DNA from: Porticoccus sp.
GTDB taxonomy: Bacteria > Pseudomonadota > Gammaproteobacteria > Pseudomonadales > Porticoccaceae
Assembly: GCA_021773405.1 (NCBI GenBank)
Contig: JAJFKD010000085.1
Coordinates: 1-34,793 of the forward strand
Reading direction: 5' to 3'
DNA length: 34,793 nucleotides
Position 1 is the stretch's first letter. Each line of letters starts with the position of its first letter. The translations under genes were made by a program, and so were the position numbers. The notes beneath the pieces were generated by a model that worked only from the letters and a program-made list of their open reading frames with translations, was not told the origin of the DNA and did no database searches. Below are positions 24,688 through 34,297 of the stretch, piece after piece.

Positions 24688-25203
24688 TCATGGAAGTAAG
24701 CTCCTGACATCTATAGGCTGCGCTTCATTTTCAGCCTCACCTTTATCCTTCCAGCTTGTTTGCATTCCTGAAACTCGGTAAAAGTTATAACCGTGGTATT
24801 TTCCTGTGCCATTGATCAGTAAATGTTCTTTTTCATACACCATGCTCTGGCGGTCGTATTCACACATTTCAAAATCTGGCGTTAGCTGGATTGCATAAGT
24901 TGGGCAGGCCTCCTCGCACATGCCACACATAATGCAGCGGGAAAAATTAATGCGGAAAAATTCTGGATACCAGCTGCCGTCCTCACGATTACCTTTTTGT
25001 AAGGCAATACAATCCACCGGGCAGGCAACAGCGCATAAATTACACGCTACACAACGCTCTTCGCCATCAGGGTCTCGAGTGAGGACAATCCGGCCTCGAT
25101 AACGTGGAGCTAAATAGGGTTTTTCATCCGGGTATTGAACTGTTTCAGCTTTGGTAAAGGTGTGTTTCAACACCTGCCACATTGTGCGTAATTGACTAAT
25201 CAT
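24688..25203 (-). CDS. nuoI: NADH-quinone oxidoreductase subunit I
   Basis: Peripheral-arm ferredoxin-like subunit holding clusters N6a and N6b. 171 residues with two 4Fe-4S motifs: C51, C54, C57 (CVACNLC) with C61 and C65 following, and C90, C93, C96, C100 ([11 protein letters not shown]). The start overlaps the nuoH stop (ATGA). The stop is only three bases from the inserted MITE-like element, so the element seems to have entered just after the gene without truncating it. Confidence 0.97.
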   Translation of the reverse strand: MISQLRTMWQVLKHTFTKAETVQYPDEKPYLAPRYRGRIVLTRDPDGEERCVACNLCAVACPVDCIALQKGNREDGSWYPEFFRINFSRCIMCGMCEEACPTYAIQLTPDFEMCEYDRQSMVYEKEHLLINGTGKYHGYNFYRVSGMQTSWKDKGEAENEAQPIDVRSLLP

Positions 25204-26165
25204 GCTGTACCTCCATTAGCCAACCAAAGCGCTATAGCACCAGTAAAAACCAAGTTAACCAATGTTAGCGGTAACATAATTTTCCAACCCAGAGACATTA
25301 GCTGGTCATAACGCGGGCGAGGTATGGCAGCCCGTAACAGCACAAAGAAGCAGATAACAATAAAGGTTTTAATGCCAAACCAAATAACAGGATGTAGCCA
25401 AGGCCCGAGCCAACCACCGAAGAACAAGGTCACTATCATGCTGGAAATTAAGATCAGCCCCAGATATTCACCCAACATGAACATGGCAAATTTCATACCG
25501 CCATATTCCGTGTGGAAACCGGCGGTGAGTTCATGTTCAGCTTCGGGTAAATCGAAAGGAAGGCGGTGACTCTCGGCAATGCCCGCGACAGTAAAAACAA
25601 ACAACCCTAAAAATTGGGAGATGCAGTACCAACCATCAGCCTGGGACTCGACAATTTCTCTGAGATTAAAACTACCTGAGAGCATCACCACCCCCATCAA
25701 TGCCAACCCCATAAATACTTCATAGCTGACCATTTGAGCAGCAGAACGTAACCCACCTAACAGGGCATATTTATTATTGGAGGCCAACCCACCCAGTAAG
25801 ACGCTGTAGACCGCCAGTGAGGTCATACCCAGGAAGAACAACAAACCGATATTCATATCGATAATTTGTAAACCTGGCCCGAATGGCACCACGGCAAAAC
25901 CCAGCATCATTGCCATCACAATGGCTGTGGGAGCAAAGATAAATACAACTTTGTCAGCAAAAGGCGGCACCCAATCGTCCTTGGTCAACAACTTCAGCAT
26001 ATCTGCAGCCACCTGCAATATCCCAAAGGGCCCTAGGCGGTTAGGCCCATAACGATCCTGCCAGATACCTAATAATCTACGTTCCCACCATGTCATTACC
26101 GCGGCACCACCCACTGCACCAGCAAGAACGATTAAGGCAAACAAAATGATCATGCCATCAGACAT
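25200..26165 (-). CDS. nuoH: NADH-quinone oxidoreductase subunit H
   Basis: Membrane subunit forming the quinone-entry chamber and the link between the arms of complex I. The frame is open to 26231, but the ATG at 26165 ([16 protein letters not shown]) gives 321 residues, the usual length, and overlaps the nuoG stop by eight bases. Signatures: [39 protein letters not shown] and [13 protein letters not shown]. About eight helices. Confidence 0.95.
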   Translation of the reverse strand: MSDGMIILFALIVLAGAVGGAAVMTWWERRLLGIWQDRYGPNRLGPFGILQVAADMLKLLTKDDWVPPFADKVVFIFAPTAIVMAMMLGFAVVPFGPGLQIIDMNIGLLFFLGMTSLAVYSVLLGGLASNNKYALLGGLRSAAQMVSYEVFMGLALMGVVMLSGSFNLREIVESQADGWYCISQFLGLFVFTVAGIAESHRLPFDLPEAEHELTAGFHTEYGGMKFAMFMLGEYLGLILISSMIVTLFFGGWLGPWLHPVIWFGIKTFIVICFFVLLRAAIPRPRYDQLMSLGWKIMLPLTLVNLVFTGAIALWLANGGTA

Positions 26166-29004
26166 GGGACACCCCACTTTGTAGGCTTTGTTGGTTAGTG
26201 ACGGTAGGAGCATTTGGATTGTCTGTAGCAATCAACTGAGGTTTTCGGCGCTGCCAACTATCTGCTTTACGAAGAGAAACTATTAACCCAACAGCTGTTG
26301 CAACCAACGACTCAGTACCGGGCATACCTGTGGTAAAGCCAACACAACCTTCAGCCAGGGAAGGATCGACACATGCTTCCAACGTAACTTCCACGCCGTT
26401 AATGTTTGCGGAAACACCGTCGCCATCAACAACCTCAAGTTTGGCCGCACTCTCAGAGCTAATAACAAATTGAGCATCGCCTGACATTTCAGCAATTGCA
26501 GGCGCTTGCGAACTTAATTCATCACTACCAAATACCCGGTAAACGGGTATCAATAATGATTCTGTATCTGAAGGATGGAATGCAGTAGGAACCGAACGAG
26601 TATGCGCATTGAGGCCGTCACCCAAGCTCTGACCAGACTCAATTAAACGTACACCTGATGAGCCCCCCTTAATTGCACCACCGGCTTCATCCTGAAATTT
26701 TTGTATGGACTGATTAGAATTCCAACCAGGAGACCAGCTAGATGTCATCAATGAACTTGGCTGCCCAACACCTAACCCTTCCATACTGAATGACAACGGC
26801 GTTTCATCATCTACAGGTTGTTTAGGCTCATGAACAGATACATCGGCACGCATTGCGGTACGACCGCTGTAACGAGCCGGCTGCCGAGGTATTTTTAATC
26901 CGCGATTGCGAAATTCATGGTCTGGTGCCGCTGATGCGATTCCAGATAAAGCGGGGATTTCGCCCGCACAGGTCTGCTCTACCTGGTCAAAATGTTCAAG
27001 CTGATCAAATCCAGATAATCCTAAAACCTGACCTAGCTCAGATAGCCACTGCCAACTGGCCAGTCGATCATCTTCTGCCACAAAAACAGGATAATAACGC
27101 TGTGCCCGCCCTTCACTGCTGACCATGGTTCCTTCGGACTCAGCAAACGTTGCCGTTGGTAATGCGATTTGTGATTTTGATAAGGTAGCGTTATCCAATG
27201 AATCTAACACGACCAACTGTTTAATATTCTCTAACAGTTTATCCACATCTTCTGATGGAGCACGCCGATAGAGGTCATTTTCCAGAACAATCAATGTATC
27301 AATATTACCTTGAGAAGCACTGTCCATCATGTCTTTGAAGGACATACCCTCACCCAACATCGCTGTACCTACACTGTTGCACTCGGGCACACTTAAACTA
27401 AGGAAAACATTTTCTTGTTCATTTGAAAGAACATCAGCTACCGCGGCAGCGCTCTCTATCACAGCAGAATTTAGTAAGCTGCTACCGGAAACAATTAAGG
27501 GGTTTTTCGCTGCTTTTAATGTTGAAGCAATGGTGCCAGCCAGTGCAGAAAGGTCAGCGTCTAGATTTTCTACCGCATCTATAGCACGCCCGCCGGAAAT
27601 TTCTGCCGCTATGGCAAAGCCCAATCGAGCAATGTCATCTGGTGCCAATGACACACCTGCTTCGGCGATGTCGTTAAGTCGGTTCTCATGAACACCGGCA
27701 ATAAATATTGGACTGTATTGATCTTGGGCCAAGTTTTTAATAGCCGCATCCATCCAAGGCTCAAGACGCATCTCAGCTGCCAATTCACGACCTTTATTTC
27801 GTGCAGCTTCTCGTAGTGCCAAAGCCAACCGAGGAGCCGTATTACTCACATCTTCACCAAGGATCAGTACAGCATCAGCCGATTCAATTTGGTGTATGGA
27901 GGGGCTAATGGCTCGGGTATTTTTAAGTGTTTCAAGAATCTGGTTAACCAACGCGCTTTCAACGTCACTCATTCCATTTGAAAAATGCTTAGTGCCGACA
28001 AACCGGCGCAATAAATAATTTGCTTCTACGGATGCACGAGGAGAACCAATACCAGCAACTGTTCCTTGCTGGCATAGACCAGCTACTTCACTCAGAGCAT
28101 CATCTGCTCTTATCGCCTTATAGCTTCCTTTATCGCTTCCGTCTTCCTGCCGAACCCCGGCAAAATTAAGCCTGGATTCGCTATTAACAAAATCAGCGCC
28201 AAAACGACCACGGTCGCATAAAAAGTAACCGTTGACCTGTTGGTTATAGCGATTTTGAATACGCTTTAATCTGCCATAGCGTTCGCCCGGCGACGTATTA
28301 CAGCCAACAGCGCAGCCTACACAAATGGAAGGTGCTGACTGTAAGTCCCACTTGCGGCTGTAATCGTCGACCAATGGTTTGTCGGTAAATACACCTGTAG
28401 GGCAAACTTCCACTAAATTTCCGGCAAATTCACTTTGAAGTACACCGTCTTGATGGCGACCAAAATAGACATGGTCGTGGGACGCCAAGGCAGCCAAATC
28501 TGTACCACCTGCATAATCGCGATAAAAGCGCACACAGCGATAACAGCTGATACAGCGGTTCATTTCGTGATTAATCAGTGGCCCCAAATACTGGTTACGG
28601 TGGGTGTTCTTTTTACCGCGATAATTTCTGTCGCGGTGACCAACCATGACCGTCATATCCTGTAAGTGGCACTCGCCACCCTCTGCACAGACAGGACAAT
28701 CGTGGGGGTGATTCAACATCAGTGATTCGATCACTGACTCTCTGAATTCACTGGCAGTGTCACCTTGTAAAGATAACCTTGCACCGTCAGTGACAGGGGT
28801 CATACAGCCCATGACAATACGACCACGTGTATCCTCTTCATTTTGATACTGCACCATGGCACATTGGCGACAGGAGCCGATGGAACCCATAGAGGGGTGC
28901 CAACAGAAATAGGGTAAATCCAATCCCAGGTTAAGACAGGCTTCGAGTAAGTTTTTGCCTTCCTCTACTTCGTAGGCTGTTCCATCAATATAGATAGTCG
29001 GCAT
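26158..29004 (-). CDS. nuoG: NADH-quinone oxidoreductase subunit G
   Basis: Large peripheral-arm subunit holding several Fe-S clusters. ATG at 29004 (MPTIYIDGTAYEVEEGKNLL), sharing one base with the nuoF stop; 948 residues. Cluster ligands: C34, C45, C48, C67 (N1b); H99, C103, C106, C112 (N5); C151, C154, C157, C201 (N4); and C228, C231, C235, C263, the extra N7 cluster found in E. coli-type enzymes. A molybdopterin oxidoreductase-like domain follows from about 220. It is about 40 residues longer than E. coli NuoG; the additional length appears to be in the C-terminal third (about 700-800), rich in Ser/Gly. Confidence 0.96.
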   Translation of the reverse strand: MPTIYIDGTAYEVEEGKNLLEACLNLGLDLPYFCWHPSMGSIGSCRQCAMVQYQNEEDTRGRIVMGCMTPVTDGARLSLQGDTASEFRESVIESLMLNHPHDCPVCAEGGECHLQDMTVMVGHRDRNYRGKKNTHRNQYLGPLINHEMNRCISCYRCVRFYRDYAGGTDLAALASHDHVYFGRHQDGVLQSEFAGNLVEVCPTGVFTDKPLVDDYSRKWDLQSAPSICVGCAVGCNTSPGERYGRLKRIQNRYNQQVNGYFLCDRGRFGADFVNSESRLNFAGVRQEDGSDKGSYKAIRADDALSEVAGLCQQGTVAGIGSPRASVEANYLLRRFVGTKHFSNGMSDVESALVNQILETLKNTRAISPSIHQIESADAVLILGEDVSNTAPRLALALREAARNKGRELAAEMRLEPWMDAAIKNLAQDQYSPIFIAGVHENRLNDIAEAGVSLAPDDIARLGFAIAAEISGGRAIDAVENLDADLSALAGTIASTLKAAKNPLIVSGSSLLNSAVIESAAAVADVLSNEQENVFLSLSVPECNSVGTAMLGEGMSFKDMMDSASQGNIDTLIVLENDLYRRAPSEDVDKLLENIKQLVVLDSLDNATLSKSQIALPTATFAESEGTMVSSEGRAQRYYPVFVAEDDRLASWQWLSELGQVLGLSGFDQLEHFDQVEQTCAGEIPALSGIASAAPDHEFRNRGLKIPRQPARYSGRTAMRADVSVHEPKQPVDDETPLSFSMEGLGVGQPSSLMTSSWSPGWNSNQSIQKFQDEAGGAIKGGSSGVRLIESGQSLGDGLNAHTRSVPTAFHPSDTESLLIPVYRVFGSDELSSQAPAIAEMSGDAQFVISSESAAKLEVVDGDGVSANINGVEVTLEACVDPSLAEGCVGFTTGMPGTESLVATAVGLIVSLRKADSWQRRKPQLIATDNPNAPTVTNQQSLQSGVSHV

Positions 29005-30365
29005 CAGGTGCTCTCCCCTCTCTGATTTTCCAAGGGTCGAGAATAAGGGCAACACCCCTGCTCAACGTGGGCCTCAAAATCACTCTGAAAATATTTCAAT
29101 GCACTTTGTAAAGGCTCCATTGCTCCGGGAGCTAATGCACAGTGAGTATTTCCGATGGCACCAATGTATTTAACTTGCCGTAACAAGGTGTCCAAATCTT
29201 CTTTGCGACCATGTCCTGCTTCGATATCCTCCAATACCTGACGAGTCCAAGGCAGACCTTCCCGACAAGGGGTACAGAAGCCACAAGACTCATGAGCAAA
29301 GAAACGGATTAGGTTCAGCACCATGCCAATGGGGCAAGTTTGATTATCCAGAATGATCATGGTGCCAGTTCCCATGCGACTACCAGCTGCACCAATAGAC
29401 CCGTAGTCCATGGGAAGGTCTAAATGTTCTTCAACCAAGAAATCCGTTGAACCGCCACCCGGTAGGAACCCTTTAAGTTTTCTACCATCCGCCATACCTC
29501 CGGCATGCTTTTCAAGAATTTCACGAACAGGCGTTCCTATGGGCAGCTCCCAACATCCAGGGGTTTTCACATGGCCGCTGGCACCATAGAGTTTGGTACC
29601 AGCGTCTTCACCAAGGCCCAATGACTGAAACCACTCGGGGCCTTTGTCGATAATGTGGGAAATGTTGCACAGGGTTTCGACGTTATTGACGATGGTTGGC
29701 CGCCCCCATAATCCACTGACTTGGGGGAAAGGTGGTTTGGCTCGAGGGTTCGCACGTTTACCCTCTAAGGCATTAATTAATGCAGTCTCTTCGCCACAAA
29801 TATAACGACCGGCACTGGTGTGAACATGCATTTCCAAGTCATAACCACTGCCTAAAATATTTTCACCCAAGTAGCCTTTTTTATAACAGTCAGCCAGTGC
29901 TTGTTCGAGGCGTTCAATGGCAACCACATATTCACCGCGGATAAAGATATAGGAGCGGTCAGCCTCAATGGTGTAGGCCGCTAATATCATGCCTTCAATT
30001 AATTGGTGGGGGTCGCACTCCATCAACAGTCGATCTTTAAATGTTCCCGGCTCCATTTCATCGGCATTACACACCAGATACTTATGGCCGGGGCTGCATT
30101 TATCACCCATGGGAACAAAGCTCCACTTCATCCCAGTGGGGAAACCTGCACCACCACGACCTCGAAGGTTGGATGCTTTAATCACTTCCAAGCAGTCTTC
30201 AGATGACATCCCTGACATCACTTTATGGAGAGCTCGGTATCCACCGTTGGCCTCGTATGCTGTCATATCAGTTGGCTTAAGATCTGGACCAATATTCCGA
30301 GTAAGAACTTTTTCTATCAGAGGGTTTTCAGTCGTGGAGTTTTCTATCAGTGAATTATTCATCAA
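29004..30365 (-). CDS. nuoF: NADH-quinone oxidoreductase subunit F
   Basis: NADH-binding flavoprotein subunit. 453 residues. FMN/NADH site GRGGAGFPTGMKW (69-81) with GEETALINALEG; 4Fe-4S N3 ligands C361, C364, C367 (SCGFCTPCREG) and C409. The first 20 residues are a poorly conserved Asn/Glu-rich extension (NSLIENSTTENPLIE). Start overlaps the nuoE stop (ATGA). Confidence 0.97.
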   Translation of the reverse strand: MMNNSLIENSTTENPLIEKVLTRNIGPDLKPTDMTAYEANGGYRALHKVMSGMSSEDCLEVIKASNLRGRGGAGFPTGMKWSFVPMGDKCSPGHKYLVCNADEMEPGTFKDRLLMECDPHQLIEGMILAAYTIEADRSYIFIRGEYVVAIERLEQALADCYKKGYLGENILGSGYDLEMHVHTSAGRYICGEETALINALEGKRANPRAKPPFPQVSGLWGRPTIVNNVETLCNISHIIDKGPEWFQSLGLGEDAGTKLYGASGHVKTPGCWELPIGTPVREILEKHAGGMADGRKLKGFLPGGGSTDFLVEEHLDLPMDYGSIGAAGSRMGTGTMIILDNQTCPIGMVLNLIRFFAHESCGFCTPCREGLPWTRQVLEDIEAGHGRKEDLDTLLRQVKYIGAIGNTHCALAPGAMEPLQSALKYFQSDFEAHVEQGCCPYSRPLENQRGEST

Positions 30366-30925
30366 GAACCCTCCTCTTCACTTGTAGTTGTAGATTCAGC
30401 TGTAGATTCAGTTGTGGATGCAGTTGTGGATACTTGGCCAGAAAATATCTGATCAATCTTTTCGTTATTCAAATTGGTATGAAGGTCATCTCCCACCATC
30501 ATCACCGGCGCTTTATCACAGGCTCCCAGGCAAGGCACGGGGATCAAGGTGTACTGGTTATCTGCTGTGGTTTCACCATAATCCACGCCCAGCTTTTCAG
30601 AGATTTTTTGCTTTACTCCATCACAACCACAAATCCAGCAACTCACACTGTCGCAAAACAACACCACCTTGTTACCAACGGGTTGCCGATAAATTAAGTT
30701 ATAAAATGTTGCCACGCCTTCAAGGGCTTCCGGGGACATATCCAGATAACGGGCAATAGCCATTAAGGATTCATCAGAAATCCAACCCCGCTGACGCTGA
30801 ACTATTTTCAAAGCATCAATAGCAGCACCAGATTTCTGGGGCATATGGGCCAGCTCTGCATCTATCTGCTGAATTTCTTCCGCAGACAGCGCGATATCAG
30901 ACTGAATCAGTTGCTGCTCACTCAT
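30362..30925 (-). CDS. nuoE: NADH-quinone oxidoreductase subunit E with Ser/Thr repeat tail
   Basis: Thioredoxin-like subunit with the 2Fe-2S cluster N1a: ligands C91, C96, C132 and C136. 187 residues, longer than E. coli (166). The extra is a C-terminal tail from about residue 165 with repeats [16 protein letters not shown] and then EEEGS; the tail is encoded by 12-bp tandem repeats. Such a low-complexity tail is not needed for cluster binding and is probably disordered. Overlaps nuoCD and nuoF by four bases on each side. Confidence 0.96.
   Translation of the reverse strand: MSEQQLIQSDIALSAEEIQQIDAELAHMPQKSGAAIDALKIVQRQRGWISDESLMAIARYLDMSPEALEGVATFYNLIYRQPVGNKVVLFCDSVSCWICGCDGVKQKISEKLGVDYGETTADNQYTLIPVPCLGACDKAPVMMVGDDLHTNLNNEKIDQIFSGQVSTTASTTESTAESTTTSEEEGS
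30383..30430 (-). repeat. Four 12-bp in-frame tandem repeats at the nuoE 3' end
   Basis: Units 30419-30430, 30407-30418, 30395-30406 and 30383-30394 read TCCACAACTGCA, TCCACAACTGAA, TCTACAGCTGAA and TCTACAACTACA on the coding strand. The first two differ by one base. Confidence 0.85.
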
Positions 30926-32673
30926 CGGTCTACATCCGCCATAACAAAATCAATACTGGCAATAATTGCGATCAAATCGGCGATCATTAACCCGTTACTT
31001 ATTAGAGGTATCTGTTGTAGATGCGCAAAAGAAGGTGTCCTGATTCTGGTTCGGTAAGACATAGTCCCGCCGTCACTCACCAGGTGATAACTGTTGTGGC
31101 CTTTTGTCGCCTCAATTAATTGAGTCGCTTCACCCGCTGGCACCACAGGCCCCCAGCTGACATTGAGAAAATGATGAATCAACGTTTCAATATCTTGCAT
31201 GGTCCTCTCTTTAGGCGGAGGTGTTGTTAATCGGTGGTCACTTTTGTAGGGGCCTTCAGGCATGTTATCCAGGCATTGCCTGATAATTCGAAGACTTTGA
31301 CGAATCTCTTCAATACGTACAACGGCACGGTCATAGCAATCGCCGTTATTGGCCACAGGTACTTCAAAATCAAACTGATCATAACCACCGTAAGGGCGAT
31401 CCCTGCGTAGATCCCAATCCATGCCCGTAGCTCTCAGCCCTGGCCCTGTAACACCCCATTCAATGGCCTCTTCCTGGCTATAACTCCCAATACCCATGGC
31501 ACGCTTTTGCAAAATTTTGTTCTGCATCGCCATCTTGTCGTAGTGGTCTAAACGAGCAGGCATGGCATCAATAAAATCACGTACCATTTTTTCCCAACCG
31601 ATGGGCAAGTCCTGGGCAACCCCCCCCACACGGAACCATGCTGGGTGCATCCGCCCGCCGGTAATAGCTTCAACAATGCCAAACAAACGTTCACGGTCTG
31701 CAAACATGTAAAACACGGGAGACATTTGGCCAACATCTTGAACAAACGTGCCGTAAAAAACTAAATGACTGGAGATGCGAAAAAGCTCAGCCATCATAAT
31801 TCGTATGACTTTGGCGCGATCAGGCACCTCAATGCCGGCCAGCTTTTCAACAGACATCACATAGGCAAGGTTATTCATGACCCCGCCCAAATAGTCGATA
31901 CGGTCGGTATAAGGAATGTAGCTATGCCAAGTCTGGCGCTCACCCATTTTTTCCGCACCACGGTGGTGGTAACCAATATCAGGAACAGCATCTACAACGA
32001 TTTCGCCATCGAGTTGCAATGCTATGCGGAATACTCCATGAACACTGGGGTGATTGGGTCCCAGGTTAAGGAACATGAATTCAGTATCATCGGTTTTTTG
32101 TTCCATTCCCCATTGTTCCGGGCGGAACCTCAATGCTTCTTGTTCTTTATCCTGTCTGTGCTGATCCAGACTAAACGGCTCCATTTCAGTAGCCCTGGCC
32201 GGATGATCTTTGCGAAGTGGATGCCCTTCCCACGTAGGCGGCATCAAAATACGATAGAGGTTGGGATGGCCACTGAAATCGATACCGAACATGTCCCAAA
32301 CTTCACGCTCATACCAATTGGCATTAGGCCAAATATCGACAATGGTAGGCACCTGAACATCAGGCTCGACTAACCCTACTTTGATTCGAACATCTTCATT
32401 ACGGTTAAAAGACAGCAGGTGATAAACCACGGTAAAATCTGACACCGGCTGTTCGTCCCGGTTTACCCTTAGCCGCTCATCAATACCAAACAGGTCGTGA
32501 AGCATGGGGAATTTAGGCTTTAAATACCGGAGAACATATTGAAATTTGTCTTTATCTACCCACAGGGTAGCGATACCGTCAGCGCAAGCCTGAACCTTAA
32601 AACAGTCCTCACCGAACCGCTCATACAGTTCGGCGATAATGCCTGTTTGTTGCAGGGTTTCAGTTGCTTGCAT
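30922..32673 (-). CDS. nuoCD: NADH-quinone oxidoreductase fused subunits C and D
   Basis: Fusion of NuoC (about 1-180, with [29 protein letters not shown]) and NuoD (about 190-583), as in E. coli and Pseudomonas. NuoD is the 49-kDa homologue that forms the quinone site with Nuo[36 protein letters not shown] and [11 protein letters not shown] hold the conserved His and Tyr. 583 residues. The gene is separated from nuoB by an unusually AT-rich 117-bp spacer, whereas most neighbours overlap. Overlaps nuoE by four bases. Confidence 0.97.
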   Translation of the reverse strand: MQATETLQQTGIIAELYERFGEDCFKVQACADGIATLWVDKDKFQYVLRYLKPKFPMLHDLFGIDERLRVNRDEQPVSDFTVVYHLLSFNRNEDVRIKVGLVEPDVQVPTIVDIWPNANWYEREVWDMFGIDFSGHPNLYRILMPPTWEGHPLRKDHPARATEMEPFSLDQHRQDKEQEALRFRPEQWGMEQKTDDTEFMFLNLGPNHPSVHGVFRIALQLDGEIVVDAVPDIGYHHRGAEKMGERQTWHSYIPYTDRIDYLGGVMNNLAYVMSVEKLAGIEVPDRAKVIRIMMAELFRISSHLVFYGTFVQDVGQMSPVFYMFADRERLFGIVEAITGGRMHPAWFRVGGVAQDLPIGWEKMVRDFIDAMPARLDHYDKMAMQNKILQKRAMGIGSYSQEEAIEWGVTGPGLRATGMDWDLRRDRPYGGYDQFDFEVPVANNGDCYDRAVVRIEEIRQSLRIIRQCLDNMPEGPYKSDHRLTTPPPKERTMQDIETLIHHFLNVSWGPVVPAGEATQLIEATKGHNSYHLVSDGGTMSYRTRIRTPSFAHLQQIPLISNGLMIADLIAIIASIDFVMADVDR

Positions 32674-32790
32674 ACATCTAATCCCAGTTTATTTTTTTAT
32701 ATTCGCTTTTTTACTGTATTTTCTTCTTATTTATTTCCTAAAAAATTACTAATTTAAAAATGCCTGATCACACATCCTTTTTTATATAAA

Positions 32791-33465
32791 TCACACGTCC
32801 TTGGGGTCTCGTAATTCTGTGGCTTTCATTCTTTCTTCCGTTAATAAATCACGCTGGCTAATGGGCGCAGGTTTGACCACAGTCTGGTCGCCTACTGTCC
32901 AGCTGAGTGGACGACGCTCTTTACCCACGGCCTCTTGCAACATAACCAACCCTTGCATTAATGCTTCAGGTCTTGGCGGGCAACCCGGAACATATACATC
33001 TACCGGTATAAATTTATCCACCCCTTGGACTACAGAGTAAATGTCATACATACCCCCAGAATTAGCGCAAGAACCCATGGAGATAATCCACCGCGGTTCC
33101 AATAATTGTTCATAAAGGCGCTGGACCACAGGGGCCATTTTTAAAAAGCAGGTTCCAGAAATAACCATTAGATCTGCCTGCCTTGGGGTGGCACGAATAA
33201 CTTCAGAACCAAAACGTGCGATGTCATGACGACTGGTAAATGACGTTGCCATTTCCACGTAACAGCAAGACAACCCAAAATTAAATGGCCAAAGGGAATG
33301 ACCGCGGCCCCAGGCAATCAGGTCTTCCAGCTTGGCAAAACACACATTACGGCGAACGTGATCTTCTATCGGGTCATTACTAACAACTGCGCCATCGTCA
33401 TTCAAACCACTTGTATTAGCAGTGCTGGCAATAACCTCATCAGGCCGAGTTAGACTCCACTTCAT
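32791..33465 (-). CDS. nuoB: NADH-quinone oxidoreductase subunit B
   Basis: Peripheral-arm subunit with terminal cluster N2, which passes electrons to quinone. 224 residues. Ligands: adjacent C67-C68 (LSCCYVEMA), C133 ([11 protein letters not shown]) and C162 ([10 protein letters not shown]), with the same spacing as the E. coli protein. Start overlaps the nuoA stop (ATGA). Confidence 0.98.
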   Translation of the reverse strand: MKWSLTRPDEVIASTANTSGLNDDGAVVSNDPIEDHVRRNVCFAKLEDLIAWGRGHSLWPFNFGLSCCYVEMATSFTSRHDIARFGSEVIRATPRQADLMVISGTCFLKMAPVVQRLYEQLLEPRWIISMGSCANSGGMYDIYSVVQGVDKFIPVDVYVPGCPPRPEALMQGLVMLQEAVGKERRPLSWTVGDQTVVKPAPISQRDLLTEERMKATELRDPKDV

Positions 33466-33863
33466 TTATCAGTCTCCAGTCCTGTACGGGTTTTAACACC
33501 CCAGTCCAAGGCACCGGAGCGCCATTCGTAAACAAGGGCTATCACTAGAATGACGACAAATACCATAATGGCGAAATACCCCGACCAGCCCAATTCAAAA
33601 AAAGCGATGGCCCAGGCAAAAATAAAGACAGTTTCAAGATCGAAGATGACAAAAAAGATAGCAATCAAATAAAACTCTACTGAGATACGAACCTGTGAAC
33701 TACCAACGGAGACAATACCCGACTCAAAGGTGTCGCCCGTTGCGTGATCCATTCGCCGTTGACCTAACAGCCAGGAAAGCCCCAGCATGGTCAAGACCAA
33801 CATAATCACCATGCCAAAATAGACAACTAAAGGCCAAAGCTCTCCAGTGTGTGTCGTTTCCAT
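33462..33863 (-). CDS. nuoA: NADH-quinone oxidoreductase subunit A
   Basis: First gene of the complex I operon. 133 residues, three membrane helices, with the conserved loop [24 protein letters not shown] and the acidic [12 protein letters not shown] on helix two. A strong ribosome binding sequence GGGGAG lies five bases upstream of the ATG. The operon promoter must lie in the 434-bp region up to purA. Confidence 0.97.
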   Translation of the reverse strand: METTHTGELWPLVVYFGMVIMLVLTMLGLSWLLGQRRMDHATGDTFESGIVSVGSSQVRISVEFYLIAIFFVIFDLETVFIFAWAIAFFELGWSGYFAIMVFVVILVIALVYEWRSGALDWGVKTRTGLETDK

Positions 33864-33895
33864 CAGCGCTCCCCTGCCAATTTGGTGGAAGACGA

Positions 33896-33940
33896 TTTAA
33901 TGAAAAGCACTTGAATGAAAGATAATTGAATAGAAAAAAT
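33896..33940. repeat. Three degenerate 15-bp tandem repeats upstream of nuoA
   Basis: TTTAATGAAAAGCAC, TTGAATGAAAGATAA and TTGAATAGAAAAAAT, back to back at 33896-33910, 33911-33925 and 33926-33940. They lie in the probable nuoA leader, about 20-70 bases before the ribosome binding site. Confidence 0.55.
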
Positions 33941-34233
33941 GTTGCTCAGATCACTCTGAACAGACCGATACAAGAACGGTAATTTACCCCTCAATAGCCC
34001 TGACATATTAGCTCCGATGTTTCGGAGGCCACCCATTCGATCTCTCTAACCGAACAGTACATCGACCTGAGTATTGTTTTTATTTACACCGTTTAACGAT
34101 AAAAACTGTAGAAGTGATATTCAGAAAACGCAAATGTGTTTTCTGGATTTAATGGTAATTAAGGCGAAACAAGTGATTAAAAAATAAAAAAATTAGAAGC
34201 GCTAAAAAAAGAATTTTTTAGTGAGAAAGGGTG

Positions 34234-34287
34234 TCAGGAAAAGTATATAAATCTATGATGCAATATACTTTTATATACTTATCCTGA
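34234..34287. repeat. 18-bp near-perfect inverted repeat downstream of purA
   Basis: TCAGGAAAAGTATATAAA (34234-34251) and TTTATATACTTATCCTGA (34270-34287) pair at 17 of 18 positions around an 18-base spacer. It starts 11 bp past the purA stop. The stem is AT-rich and is not followed by a U-tract on the minus strand. The spacer repeats part of the arm (ATATACT). Confidence 0.7.
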
Positions 34288-34297
34288 TCGTTTTTTT

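Larger units (their letters stand above)
33864..34297. other. purA-nuoA intergenic region
   Basis: 434 bp with no gene. It carries the nuoA leader, three 15-bp repeats (33896-33940), a hairpin CTCCGA-TGTT-TCGGAG (34012-34027), a small AT-rich dyad CTAAAAAA/TTTTTTAG (34202-34221) and the 18-bp dyad at 34234-34287. A dyad GGTAATTTACC is at 33978-33988. No consensus promoter stands out; TTGAGG followed by a weak -10-like TATCGG on the minus strand near 33990-33968 is a poor candidate. Confidence 0.55.

Noticed and set aside
26166-26231. NuoH starting at 26231
   Set aside because: Would overlap nuoG by 74 bases; the ATG at 26165 gives the family length and a short coupling overlap.
31765-32373. 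202-codon open frame on the plus strand inside nuoCD
   Set aside because: Antisense to strongly conserved nuoCD coding sequence, with no family resemblance and no ribosome binding site; treated as a shadow frame.
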